This document shows positions 35,443 through 43,065 of a stretch of 64,000 bases of DNA, in pieces. Under the pieces are notes generated by a model, which was not told the DNA's origin, did no database searches, and saw only the letters and a program-made list of their open reading frames with translations. Origin of the DNA: Actinomadura xylanilytica. Lineage in GTDB: Bacteria; Actinomycetota; Actinomycetes; Streptosporangiales; Streptosporangiaceae. Position numbers and translations under genes: made by a program. How positions within the stretch are numbered: position 1 is the first letter of the stretch; every line of letters starts with the position of its first letter. Location: NCBI RefSeq assembly GCF_030283145.1, contig NZ_JASNWE010000006.1, positions 1 to 64,000 on the forward strand, written 5' to 3'.

Positions 35443-36164
35443 CCTCGGCGAACGAGCCCGCCGAGTCCGCCTCCGCCCCCGCCGCCGCCACTCCGGCGCG
35501 GGGGCGGGGGCGGGGGCGGCGGGCGACCGTCGTCCTCGCCGTGGCCGTCGTCCTGATCGCGGCCGTCCTGACCGGCCTGGCGACGCTGCGTTCGGAGCGG
35601 CCCGGGACCGACGGGCCCGAGGCCGGGTTCGCGCGCGACATGAGCGCCCACCACGCCCAGGCGGTACGGATGTCGTTCATCGTCCGGGACCGTACCGGGG
35701 ACGCGGCCGTACGGCTACTGGCCTACGACATCATCAACACCCAGTCGGCACAGATCGGCATGATGACGGCCTGGCTGGACGAGTGGGACCTCCCGAAGAG
35801 CGACCCGGCCGGGCCCATGCGCTGGATGTCCGGCCACGGCGGCCACGGCGGGGCGTCCCGGGCGGCACCCCCGACCGTGTCCCCGGCGCTCCAGGCGGGG
35901 GCCGGCGCGGCCAGGATGCCGGGGATGGCGACGCGCGAGCAGCTGGGCGAGCTGGAGCACGCCTCGGGCCGTGCCGCCGAGATCCTCTTCCTGCGGCTGA
36001 TGGTCGCCCACCACCGCGCCGGCGTCGCCATGGCCGAGGCGGTCCTGGACCGCACCGGGCACGCGCGGGTGCGGGCGCTGGCGCGCAGCATGGTGAACGG
36101 GCAGCAGGCCGAGATCGATCTGATGAACCGGATGCTGAGGGAGCGCGGGTCGGAGGCCGTCTGA
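35439..36164 (+). CDS. DUF305-domain protein, membrane-anchored, His/Met-rich
   Basis: After a basic stretch and a membrane helix (about 30-50), the DUF305 four-helix (ferritin-like) domain shows two HH motifs, MSAHHAQAVRM (68-78) and VAHHRAGVAM (189-198). Between them is a loop rich in His, Met and Gly (MRWMSGHGGHGG and MPGM). Such residues often bind copper or related metals. GTG 35439 overlaps the upstream stop. It is the last gene of the DUF6153-DUF3105-DUF305 set. Confidence 0.88.
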   Translation: MTSANEPAESASAPAAATPARGRGRGRRATVVLAVAVVLIAAVLTGLATLRSERPGTDGPEAGFARDMSAHHAQAVRMSFIVRDRTGDAAVRLLAYDIINTQSAQIGMMTAWLDEWDLPKSDPAGPMRWMSGHGGHGGASRAAPPTVSPALQAGAGAARMPGMATREQLGELEHASGRAAEILFLRLMVAHHRAGVAMAEAVLDRTGHARVRALARSMVNGQQAEIDLMNRMLRERGSEAV

Positions 36165-36174
36165 GCCGTTGTGC

Positions 36175-36203
36175 TTGACAGCGAACGCCGATCGCGGGTC
36201 ACT
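36175..36203 (+). promoter_or_regulatory. Promoter candidate for a leaderless transcript
   Basis: A consensus TTGACA (36175-36180) stands 17 bases before GTCACT (36198-36203). A start site 7 bases later falls at or next to the ATG at 36211, where no ribosome site is visible. The -10 box is poor, so confidence is modest. Confidence 0.4.
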
Positions 36204-36210
36204 GACCACC

Positions 36211-36774
36211 ATGGCTCAGACACTCACCGGCTACCACCGGGCACTGGATCTCTTCGAGGGCGTGGTCGGCGGGGTCGCCCGCGACGGCTGGGAGGCGCCG
36301 TCACCGTGCGCGGGATGGACCGCGCGGGACGTCGCCGGGCACGTCACCGGCGGTCAGCGCATGATCCAGGCGCTGGCCGCCGGGGCACCCCCGCCGGACC
36401 TGTGGGCCGCCCCCGCCGCGTTCAGCCCCGGGGACGCGCTGATGGCCTGGCGCACCGCCCGCAAGGAGTGCGCCGCGGCGCTCACCCCGGAGGCGCTGGC
36501 CCGCCCGATCCCCTTCGCCGGGCTCGGCGAACTGCCGCTGGGCGACTTCTTGGAGGGCTACATCCTGGAGCCGCTGGTGCACGCCTGGGACCTGGCACGG
36601 GCCACCGGGCAGCCGGCCCGGCTCGACCCCGACCTGGTGCACCACGCGTTCGCGACCGCCCAGGTGCTCGCCGCCACGCTGCGCGAGACCGGGAGGCTCG
36701 GCCCGGCCCGGCCGGCCCCGCGCGGCGCCGACGAGCAGACCAGGCTGCTGAGCTTCCTCGGCCGCGCCGTCTGA
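36211..36774 (+). CDS. TIGR03086/mycothiol-dependent maleylpyruvate isomerase-like (DinB-fold) protein
   Basis: A DinB-like four-helix protein of 187 residues. The motif CAGWTARDVAGHVTGGQRM supplies a metal-binding histidine, and LEPLVHAWDLARATGQP is the second signature of TIGR03086 proteins. Relatives use metal and often mycothiol; most have unknown substrates. ATG 36211 starts the conserved part; the frame is open from 36169. No Shine-Dalgarno is visible, so it may be leaderless. Confidence 0.84.
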   Translation: MAQTLTGYHRALDLFEGVVGGVARDGWEAPSPCAGWTARDVAGHVTGGQRMIQALAAGAPPPDLWAAPAAFSPGDALMAWRTARKECAAALTPEALARPIPFAGLGELPLGDFLEGYILEPLVHAWDLARATGQPARLDPDLVHHAFATAQVLAATLRETGRLGPARPAPRGADEQTRLLSFLGRAV

Positions 36775-36817
36775 GCCGGAGGCCGAGCGGACCCAGGGGC
36801 CGCGGGGGGACGGGCGG

Positions 36818-38053
36818 TCAGGAGAACTCGGCCAGGGTGCGCTCGGCCTCTTCGAGCCAGGCACGGCGGGCCGCCAGCGCCTCCTCGGCGTCCTTGGCGT
36901 CCTTGGCGCGGCCGGCGTCGCGGGCCTTGCCGAGCCGCTTCTCCAGCTGCTCGATGGTGGTGCGCAGCTGGGTCACCGTGGCCTCGGCGCGGGCGCGGGC
37001 CTCGGGGTTGGTGCGCCGCCACTCCGACTCCTCGGCGGAGCGGATCGTCTCCTCGATCTTGCGGAGCCGCCCCTCCAGCCGGTCGCGCTGGTCGCGCGGC
37101 ACCATCCCGGCCGCCTCCCAGCGCTCCTGGAGGGTGCGCAGCGCCTGCCGCGCCTGCCGGACGTCGCGGACGGGCAGCAGCCGCTCGGCCTCGGCGAGGA
37201 TCCGCTCCTTCTCCTCGGCGTTCACCTGGAACTCGGCGTCACGCTCGGCGAAGACCGCGGTGCGGGCGGCGAAGAAGGTGTCCTGGGCGCCCTTGAAGCG
37301 GGCCCACAGGTCCTCCTCGGCGTCCCGCCCGGCGCGGCCGGCCGCCTTCCAGCGGCGCATCAGCTCGCGGTAGGCGGCCGCCGTGTCGCCCCAGTCGGTG
37401 GAGCCGGTCATCGTCTCGGCCTCGGCGACCAGCCGCTCCTTCTCGCGGCGGGCCTCCTCGCGCTGGTCGTCCAGGGTCGCGAAGTAGACCTTGCGGCGCT
37501 TGGTGAAGGCGTTGCGGGCCGAGGACAGCCGCTTCCACAGCGCCGTCTCGGTGGGCCGGTCGATGCGCTCGGCGGCCTTCCACTCCTCGACCAGCAGCCG
37601 GAGCCGCTCACCGCCGTTCTTCCAGTGCGTCTCCTCGACCGCGATGCGCTCGGCCTCGGCGACGATGCGCTCCTTGGTCTCGCGCGCCTCGTGCCGGGCG
37701 TGCTCGCGCTGCGCCTTGACCTCCTCGCGGCGCCGGCCGACCTGCTCGGTGAGGCCGTCGAGCCGCCGCGCCAGCGCCTCGAGGTCGCCCACGGCGTGCG
37801 CGTCGGTCACGGCCTCGCGCAGCCGCTGGACGCTCTGCTGGGCCTGGGCCGGTTGCAGGTCGGTGGTGCGGACCCGCTGCTCCAGGAGGCCGATCTCGGT
37901 GGCCAGCGAGTCGTACTTGCGCTTGAAGTAGGCCAGCGCCTCCTCGGGGGCCCCTGCCTGCCAGGACCCCACGACGCGTTCGCCGTCCGACGTCCTGACA
38001 TAGACGGTGCCGTCCTCGTCAACCCGGCCCCAGGGATCGGTCGCGCTGGACAC
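36818..38053 (-). CDS. DUF349-domain protein
   Basis: An N-terminal segment (DPWGRVDEDGTVYVRTSDGERVVGSW) is followed by about 350 residues of charged helices containing repeated DUF349 units: LWKRLSSARNAFTKRRK, YRELMRRWKAAGRAGRDAEEDLWARFKGAQDTFF and LQERWEAAGMVPRDQ. It is soluble and largely coiled coil. GTG 38053 is chosen because AGGAGG precedes it by 5 bases; the frame is open to 38107. The gene sits in the conserved relA-hisS-alaS neighbourhood. The molecular role is unknown. Confidence 0.88.
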   Translation of the reverse strand: MSSATDPWGRVDEDGTVYVRTSDGERVVGSWQAGAPEEALAYFKRKYDSLATEIGLLEQRVRTTDLQPAQAQQSVQRLREAVTDAHAVGDLEALARRLDGLTEQVGRRREEVKAQREHARHEARETKERIVAEAERIAVEETHWKNGGERLRLLVEEWKAAERIDRPTETALWKRLSSARNAFTKRRKVYFATLDDQREEARREKERLVAEAETMTGSTDWGDTAAAYRELMRRWKAAGRAGRDAEEDLWARFKGAQDTFFAARTAVFAERDAEFQVNAEEKERILAEAERLLPVRDVRQARQALRTLQERWEAAGMVPRDQRDRLEGRLRKIEETIRSAEESEWRRTNPEARARAEATVTQLRTTIEQLEKRLGKARDAGRAKDAKDAEEALAARRAWLEEAERTLAEFS

Positions 38054-38126
38054 CCTTGCCTCCTGAATCGCAGGTCCGATCGTGCTCACACTCACCGGAC
38101 CCTCCACACCTTAGTATCCCGTTCGC

Positions 38127-38927
38127 CTATTTCCCGGCGATCGTGACGTCCTGGATCGTGACCTTCTTCTTCGGCTCGCCGGTGCCGTCCTGTCCCGCCT
38201 TCTCGACGCCGGCCTTGGCGACCTTCTCCAGCTCGTCCAGACCCGAGGTGATCTCGCCGAACACCGTGTAGTCGGGTGACAGCTGCGAATCGCCGTACAC
38301 CAGGAAGAACTGGCTGCCGTTGGTGTCGGCGCCGGAATTGGCCATGGCGAGCGTGCCCTTGGTGTACTTGGCGCCCTCGGTGTTCTCGTTGGCGAACTGG
38401 TAGCCGGGACCGCCGGAGCCGCTGCCCGTGGGGTCGCCGCACTGGAGCATCTTCAGCCCCTCGCTCGCCGACAACCGGTGGCAGTGACTCTTCTTCCAGA
38501 AGCCCTTGTCGGCCAGGAAGGCGAAGGAGTTCACCGCGCACGGCGCCTTCTTGGCGTCCAGCTTCAGCCCGATGTCGCCCTGGCTGGTCTTGATCTCGGC
38601 CTTGACCGTGCCGGTGCGGGCCGGCTTGACCGGCGGCGTGCCGAGGTCCTTGGGCGCCCCCTCGCTCTGTGCCGGGGTGTAGGCGCACTCCCCGGGCTTG
38701 ACCTTGGCCTGCGGCGACGCGGTGGGCGCCGCGGCGTCGGCCTTGGACGGGTCGTCCTTGCCGAGCATCACCGCGATCCCGGCGGCGCCGCCGGCGATCA
38801 CCGCCACCGCCACCACCGCGCCGATGACGCGGATCCGGCGGGCGCGGGCGGCCTCGGCCAGCCGGCGCTGCTCCTGACGCTCGTAGCGCTGCCGCGCGAG
38901 CTGCTTCTTGCGGTCCTTCCCCGCCAC
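38127..38927 (-). CDS. Membrane-anchored peptidyl-prolyl cis-trans isomerase (cyclophilin type)
   Basis: It catalyses proline isomerisation outside the cytoplasm. A basic cytoplasmic start (1-35), a membrane helix (about 36-55) and a Pro/Ala linker lead to a cyclophilin domain: KSHCHRLSASEGLKMLQCGDPTGSGSGGPGYQF, LAMANSGADTNGSQFFLVY and FGEITSGLDELEKV. The active-site arginine is in CHRL. At 266 residues it matches the actinobacterial relA-linked cyclophilin. It diverges from the MBL-hisS-aspS operon. Confidence 0.93.
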   Translation of the reverse strand: MAGKDRKKQLARQRYERQEQRRLAEAARARRIRVIGAVVAVAVIAGGAAGIAVMLGKDDPSKADAAAPTASPQAKVKPGECAYTPAQSEGAPKDLGTPPVKPARTGTVKAEIKTSQGDIGLKLDAKKAPCAVNSFAFLADKGFWKKSHCHRLSASEGLKMLQCGDPTGSGSGGPGYQFANENTEGAKYTKGTLAMANSGADTNGSQFFLVYGDSQLSPDYTVFGEITSGLDELEKVAKAGVEKAGQDGTGEPKKKVTIQDVTIAGK

Positions 38928-39216
38928 GTGCCTGCCCCTCCGCTGTGATCAGGTGAACGTGCAGCGCATAGTAGCGGTACCGGCGGCCGGACGCGCCGCC
39001 CGTCCGGTGCCCGCTACGCCGCGCCGACACGGCGATCTGCTATCTCGTTCGCGATGGCCACGGCCGCGCCGGTACCCTCGGAGCCACCGCGCGCGCCCGG
39101 AGCCCGTCCTCGGGCCGCGGAGCATGAGGAACACGGCTCCGCGGAAACGTTCAGGAAAGACACAGGGACGCCCGCTCACACGGCCCGGCCGAAACGGCCC
39201 AAAAGGAAGGACGATC
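38928..39216. other. Divergent intergenic region between cyclophilin and MBL genes
   Basis: No gene is seen. On the plus strand GGAAC (39128-39132) and GTT (39149-39151) are 16 bases apart, a loose ECF-type promoter match for the rightward operon. AAGGAAGG near 39202 is the ribosome site for the MBL gene. Confidence 0.35.
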
Positions 39217-39945
39217 GTGCTCGTCGCAGGGTTCCCAGCTGGATCGTTCGCCGCGAACTGCTATGTCGTGGCGCCCGCCGCGGGCGAGGAGTGCGTGATC
39301 GTCGACCCCGGCGAGGACGCCCAGGGCGGCATCGACGATCTCCTGCGCGAGCACCGGCTCAAGCCGGTGGCGGTCCTGCTCACCCACGGCCACATCGACC
39401 ACGTCTGGTCGGTCGCCCCGGTGTGCGGCGCCAAGGACGTCCCCGCCTACATCCATCCGGACGACCGCGACCTGCTCACCGACCCGGCCAAGGGCCTGTC
39501 GCTGAACGCGGGGCAGCAGTTCTTCGGCGGGCTGACGCTGACCGAGCCCGACGACGTCAAGGAGCTGGCCGACGGCGACGCGCTCGAGCTGGCCGGGCTG
39601 AGCTTCACCGTGGGCCACGCCCCGGGCCATACGCCCGGGTCGGTGACCTTCCGGACGCCTCCGGCGGGCGACGTCCCCGACGTGGTGTTCACCGGCGACC
39701 TGCTGTTCGCCGGGTCGATCGGGCGCACCGACCTGCCGGGCGGCTCGTACGAGGAGATCCTCGCGAGCCTGTCGCGGGTGTGCCTCAGCCTGCCCGACGA
39801 GGCCGCCGTGCTGCCCGGCCACGGGCCGCAGACCACCATCGGCCGTGAGCGCGCGACCAATCCGTTCCTTAAGGACCTCCCGCGGGGGGACTCCCCAGGA
39901 AACCCGGATCTGGTGCCCTCCGACGGTCCTGACAAGGGATTCTGA
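39217..39945 (+). CDS. MBL-fold metallo-hydrolase (glyoxalase II-like)
   Basis: A metallo-beta-lactamase-fold hydrolase with the metal-binding motif THGHIDH (residues 56-62), further ligands in VGHAPGHTPGS, FTGDLLF and LPGHGPQTTIG. It is 242 residues. GTG 39217 follows AAGGAAGG at 7 bases; longer open-frame starts lack this. It could hydrolyse a thioester such as a mycothiol conjugate, which is inferred. It is 12 bases from hisS and follows the conserved cyclophilin-MBL-hisS order. Confidence 0.9.
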   Translation: MLVAGFPAGSFAANCYVVAPAAGEECVIVDPGEDAQGGIDDLLREHRLKPVAVLLTHGHIDHVWSVAPVCGAKDVPAYIHPDDRDLLTDPAKGLSLNAGQQFFGGLTLTEPDDVKELADGDALELAGLSFTVGHAPGHTPGSVTFRTPPAGDVPDVVFTGDLLFAGSIGRTDLPGGSYEEILASLSRVCLSLPDEAAVLPGHGPQTTIGRERATNPFLKDLPRGDSPGNPDLVPSDGPDKGF

Positions 39946-39957
39946 GCCTAAAAGATC

Positions 39958-41241
39958 ATGAGTTCGAGCTTCCAGGCCCCCAAGGGGGTCAGTGAATACG
40001 TTCCTCCGCGCGCCGACCTGTTCTACGCCATCCGCGAGGCGTTCGCCGAGCAGGCCAGGCTGGCCGGCTACGGCTACCTCGAACTGGCGGTGTTCGAGGA
40101 CACCAACCTGTTCAAGCGCGGCGTGGGCGAGTCCACCGACGTGGTCAGCAAGGAGATGTACACCTTTGAGGACCGCGGCGGCCGGTCGCTGACGCTGCGT
40201 CCCGAGTTCACCGCGACGGTGCTGCGGTCGGTGCTGGAGAACAACCTGCACAAGGAGGGCGCGCTGCCGGTCAAGGTGTGGACCACCGGCCCCGCGTTCC
40301 GCGCCGAGCGGCCGCAGAAGGGCCGCTACCGGCAGTTCTACCAGCTCGACCTGGAGGCGATCGGCAGCGAGGACCCGCAGGTCGACGCCGAGACGATCGC
40401 GATCGCGTCCAACTGGTACCGCTCGCTCGGCCTGACCGGGGTGCGGCTGCTGCTCAACTCCCTCGGCTGCAAGGAGTGCCGTCCCGCCTACCGGGCCCTG
40501 CTCCAGGAGTTCCTGCGCGGGCTCGACCTCGACGAGGCCACCCGCGAGCGCATCGAGATCAACCCGCTGCGGGTCCTGGACGACAAGCGGCCCCAGGTGC
40601 GCGAGCGGCTCGCCGGGGCCCCGCTGATGGCCGACCACCTGTGCGCCGCCTGCAAGGCGCACCACGACCGGGTCCGCGAGCTGCTCGGCGACCTCGGCAT
40701 CGGGTGGGAGGACACCCCCACCCTGGTCCGCGGGCTCGACTACTACACCCGCACCACCTACGAGTTCGACCACCCCCTGCTCGGCGCCCAGTCGGGCATC
40801 GGCGGCGGCGGTCGGTACGACGGCCTGTCGGAGGACATCGGCGGCCCCGCGCTGCCCGGCATCGGCTTCGGGCTCGGCCTCGACCGGACGATCCTGGCGC
40901 TGGAGGCCGAGTCCGGCACCCCGCAGGGCGCGGCGTTCGCCGTCAAGCCGCGCTGCCAGGTGTTCGGCGTCGCGCTCGGCCAGGACGCCGAGCGGCGGCT
41001 GTTCGGCCTGGTCGCCGAGCTGCGCGGCGCCGGTGTGGCCGCCGACATGGCCTACGGGGGCAAGAAGCTCAAGGGCGCCATGAAGGACGCCGACCGGTCC
41101 GGGGCCGCGTACGCGGTGATCCTCGGCGAGCGAGATATCGCCGCCGGCACCGCCCAGGTCAAGGACCTGGCCGGCGGCGACCAGGCGGCCGTGCCGCTCA
41201 CCGAGCTCACTTCGACGCTGACGGAAAGGCTTTCACGATGA
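39958..41241 (+). CDS. hisS: Histidine--tRNA ligase
   Basis: A class II synthetase charging tRNA-His. It has motif 1 and 2 features (LTLRPEFTATVLR, FRAERPQKGRYRQFYQLDLE), the histidine-specific loops LVRGLDYYTRTTYEF and SGIGGGGRYDGL, motif 3 (GIGFGLGLDRT) and a C-terminal anticodon domain. At 427 residues it is full length. Its stop overlaps the aspS start (ATGA). Confidence 0.96.
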   Translation: MSSSFQAPKGVSEYVPPRADLFYAIREAFAEQARLAGYGYLELAVFEDTNLFKRGVGESTDVVSKEMYTFEDRGGRSLTLRPEFTATVLRSVLENNLHKEGALPVKVWTTGPAFRAERPQKGRYRQFYQLDLEAIGSEDPQVDAETIAIASNWYRSLGLTGVRLLLNSLGCKECRPAYRALLQEFLRGLDLDEATRERIEINPLRVLDDKRPQVRERLAGAPLMADHLCAACKAHHDRVRELLGDLGIGWEDTPTLVRGLDYYTRTTYEFDHPLLGAQSGIGGGGRYDGLSEDIGGPALPGIGFGLGLDRTILALEAESGTPQGAAFAVKPRCQVFGVALGQDAERRLFGLVAELRGAGVAADMAYGGKKLKGAMKDADRSGAAYAVILGERDIAAGTAQVKDLAGGDQAAVPLTELTSTLTERLSR

Positions 41242-42998
41242 TCCGCTCGCACGAGGCGGGAACCCTCCGCCCGGAGCACGCCGGGCAGCAGGTGACGCTG
41301 GCCGGCTGGGTCGGCCGGCGCCGCGACCACGGCGGGGTCACCTTCATCGACCTGCGCGACGCCTCCGGCACCGCGCAGGTCGTCTTCCGCGAGGACGAGG
41401 CCGCCCACGACCTGCGCGCGGAGTACTGCGTCAAGGTCGTCGGCGAGGTCCGGATCCGTCCCGCGGGCAACGAGAACCCCGAGCTGCCGACCGGCGCCAT
41501 CGAGGTCGCCGCGACCGACATCGAGGTGCTCTCCGAGGCCGCCCCGCTGCCGTTCCCGATCGAGGGCGACGTCAACGTCAACGAGGAGGTCCGGCTCAAG
41601 TACCGCTACCTCGACATCCGCCGCGAGTCGGTCGCCCGCACCGTGCGGATCCGCTCCGAGGCCGCGTTCCTCGTGCACGACGTGCTGCGCGAGCGCGGCT
41701 TCGTCAGCGTCGAGACGCCCACGCTGACCCGCTCCACCCCTGAGGGCGCCCGCGACTTCCTGGTCCCGGTCCGGCTCAAGCCCGGCCACTGGTACGCGCT
41801 GCCCCAGTCGCCGCAGCTGTTCAAGCAGCTCCTCATGGTCGGCGGCCTGGAGCGCTACTACCAGATCGCCCGCTGCTACCGGGACGAGGACTTCCGCGCC
41901 GACCGGCAGCCCGAGTTCACCCAGATCGACATCGAGATGTCGTTCGCCGACCAGGACGACGTCCTCCAGGTCGGCGAGGACCTGGTCGCGCGGCTCTGGA
42001 AGGAGATCGCCGGCCACGAGATCCCCCGGCCGATCCCGCACATCACCTACGCCGAGGCGATGGCCCGGTACGGCTCCGACAAGCCCGACCTGCGGTTCGG
42101 CAACGAGCTGACCGACCTCACCGAGTACTTCGCCGGCACCTCCTTCCGCGTCTTCCAGGCCCCCTACGTCGGCGCGGTCGTGATGCCCGGCGGCGCCGCG
42201 CAGACCCGCAAGGAGCTGGACGCCTGGCAGGACTGGGCCAAGGCCCGCGGCGCCCGCGGCCTCGCCTACGTGCTGCTCCAGCCGGACGGCTCCCTCGGCG
42301 GCCCGGTCGCCAAGAACCTGTCCGACACCGAGAAGGCCGGCCTGGCCGCCGCGACCGGCGCCGCGCCCGGCGACGCGATCTTCTTCGGCGCGGGCAAGCG
42401 GCACGCCACCCAGGAGCTGCTCGGCGCGGCCCGACTGGAGATCGGCCGCCGCCGCGGCCTGATCGACGAGTCCGCGTGGGCGTTCACCTGGGTGGTGGAC
42501 GCCCCGGTCTTCGAGCCGGTCGAGGACGACAAGGGCGAGCAGATCGGCTGGACCTCGGTGCACCACCCGTTCACCGCGCCCAAGCCCGAGTACGCCGCCA
42601 CCTTCCAGGACGACCCGGGCTCGGCCCTCGCCGACGCCTACGACCTGGTCTGCAACGGCAACGAGATCGGCGGCGGCTCGATCCGCATCCACCGCGCCGA
42701 GATGCAGCAGCGGGTGTTCGAGGTGCTCGGCATGTCCAAGCAGGAGGCCGAGTCGAAGTTCGGCTTCCTGCTGGAGGCGTTCAAGTTCGGCCCGCCCCCG
42801 CACGGCGGCATCGCGTTCGGCTGGGACCGCACCGTCATGCTCCTGGCCGGGCAGGACTCGATCCGCGATGTGATCGCCTTCCCGAAGGCGGCGTCCGGCT
42901 ACGACCCGCTGACCGCCGCGCCCACCCCCATCACCCCGCAGCAGCGCAAGGAGGCGGGCATCGACGTGATCCCCGAGGACGCCCCCGCCGAAGCCTGA
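41238..42998 (+). CDS. aspS: Aspartate--tRNA(Asp/Asn) ligase
   Basis: A class II synthetase with an N-terminal OB anticodon domain (VTLAGWVGRRRDHGGVTFIDLRD), the catalytic core with RCYRDEDFRADRQPEFTQIDIEMSF (motif 2) and the bacterial GAD insertion, and motif 3 GGIAFGWDRTVMLL. It is 586 residues. Actinobacteria often lack AsnRS, so this enzyme may also misacylate tRNA-Asn for GatCAB repair; that is inferred. The ATG overlaps the hisS stop by 4 bases. A shared terminator follows. Confidence 0.96.
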   Translation: MIRSHEAGTLRPEHAGQQVTLAGWVGRRRDHGGVTFIDLRDASGTAQVVFREDEAAHDLRAEYCVKVVGEVRIRPAGNENPELPTGAIEVAATDIEVLSEAAPLPFPIEGDVNVNEEVRLKYRYLDIRRESVARTVRIRSEAAFLVHDVLRERGFVSVETPTLTRSTPEGARDFLVPVRLKPGHWYALPQSPQLFKQLLMVGGLERYYQIARCYRDEDFRADRQPEFTQIDIEMSFADQDDVLQVGEDLVARLWKEIAGHEIPRPIPHITYAEAMARYGSDKPDLRFGNELTDLTEYFAGTSFRVFQAPYVGAVVMPGGAAQTRKELDAWQDWAKARGARGLAYVLLQPDGSLGGPVAKNLSDTEKAGLAAATGAAPGDAIFFGAGKRHATQELLGAARLEIGRRRGLIDESAWAFTWVVDAPVFEPVEDDKGEQIGWTSVHHPFTAPKPEYAATFQDDPGSALADAYDLVCNGNEIGGGSIRIHRAEMQQRVFEVLGMSKQEAESKFGFLLEAFKFGPPPHGGIAFGWDRTVMLLAGQDSIRDVIAFPKAASGYDPLTAAPTPITPQQRKEAGIDVIPEDAPAEA

Positions 42999-43012
42999 CC
43001 CGCAGGACCGCA

Positions 43013-43040
43013 GAGGCCCGCCGCACCCGCGGCGGGCCTC
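43013..43040. terminator. Bidirectional terminator between aspS and relA
   Basis: A perfect 12-base inverted repeat (43013-43024 with 43029-43040, loop ACCC) lies between the convergent aspS and relA stops. It can serve both transcripts. Confidence 0.82.
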
Positions 43041-43065
43041 TCGCCGTTCCGGCCCGGGCGGCGCG

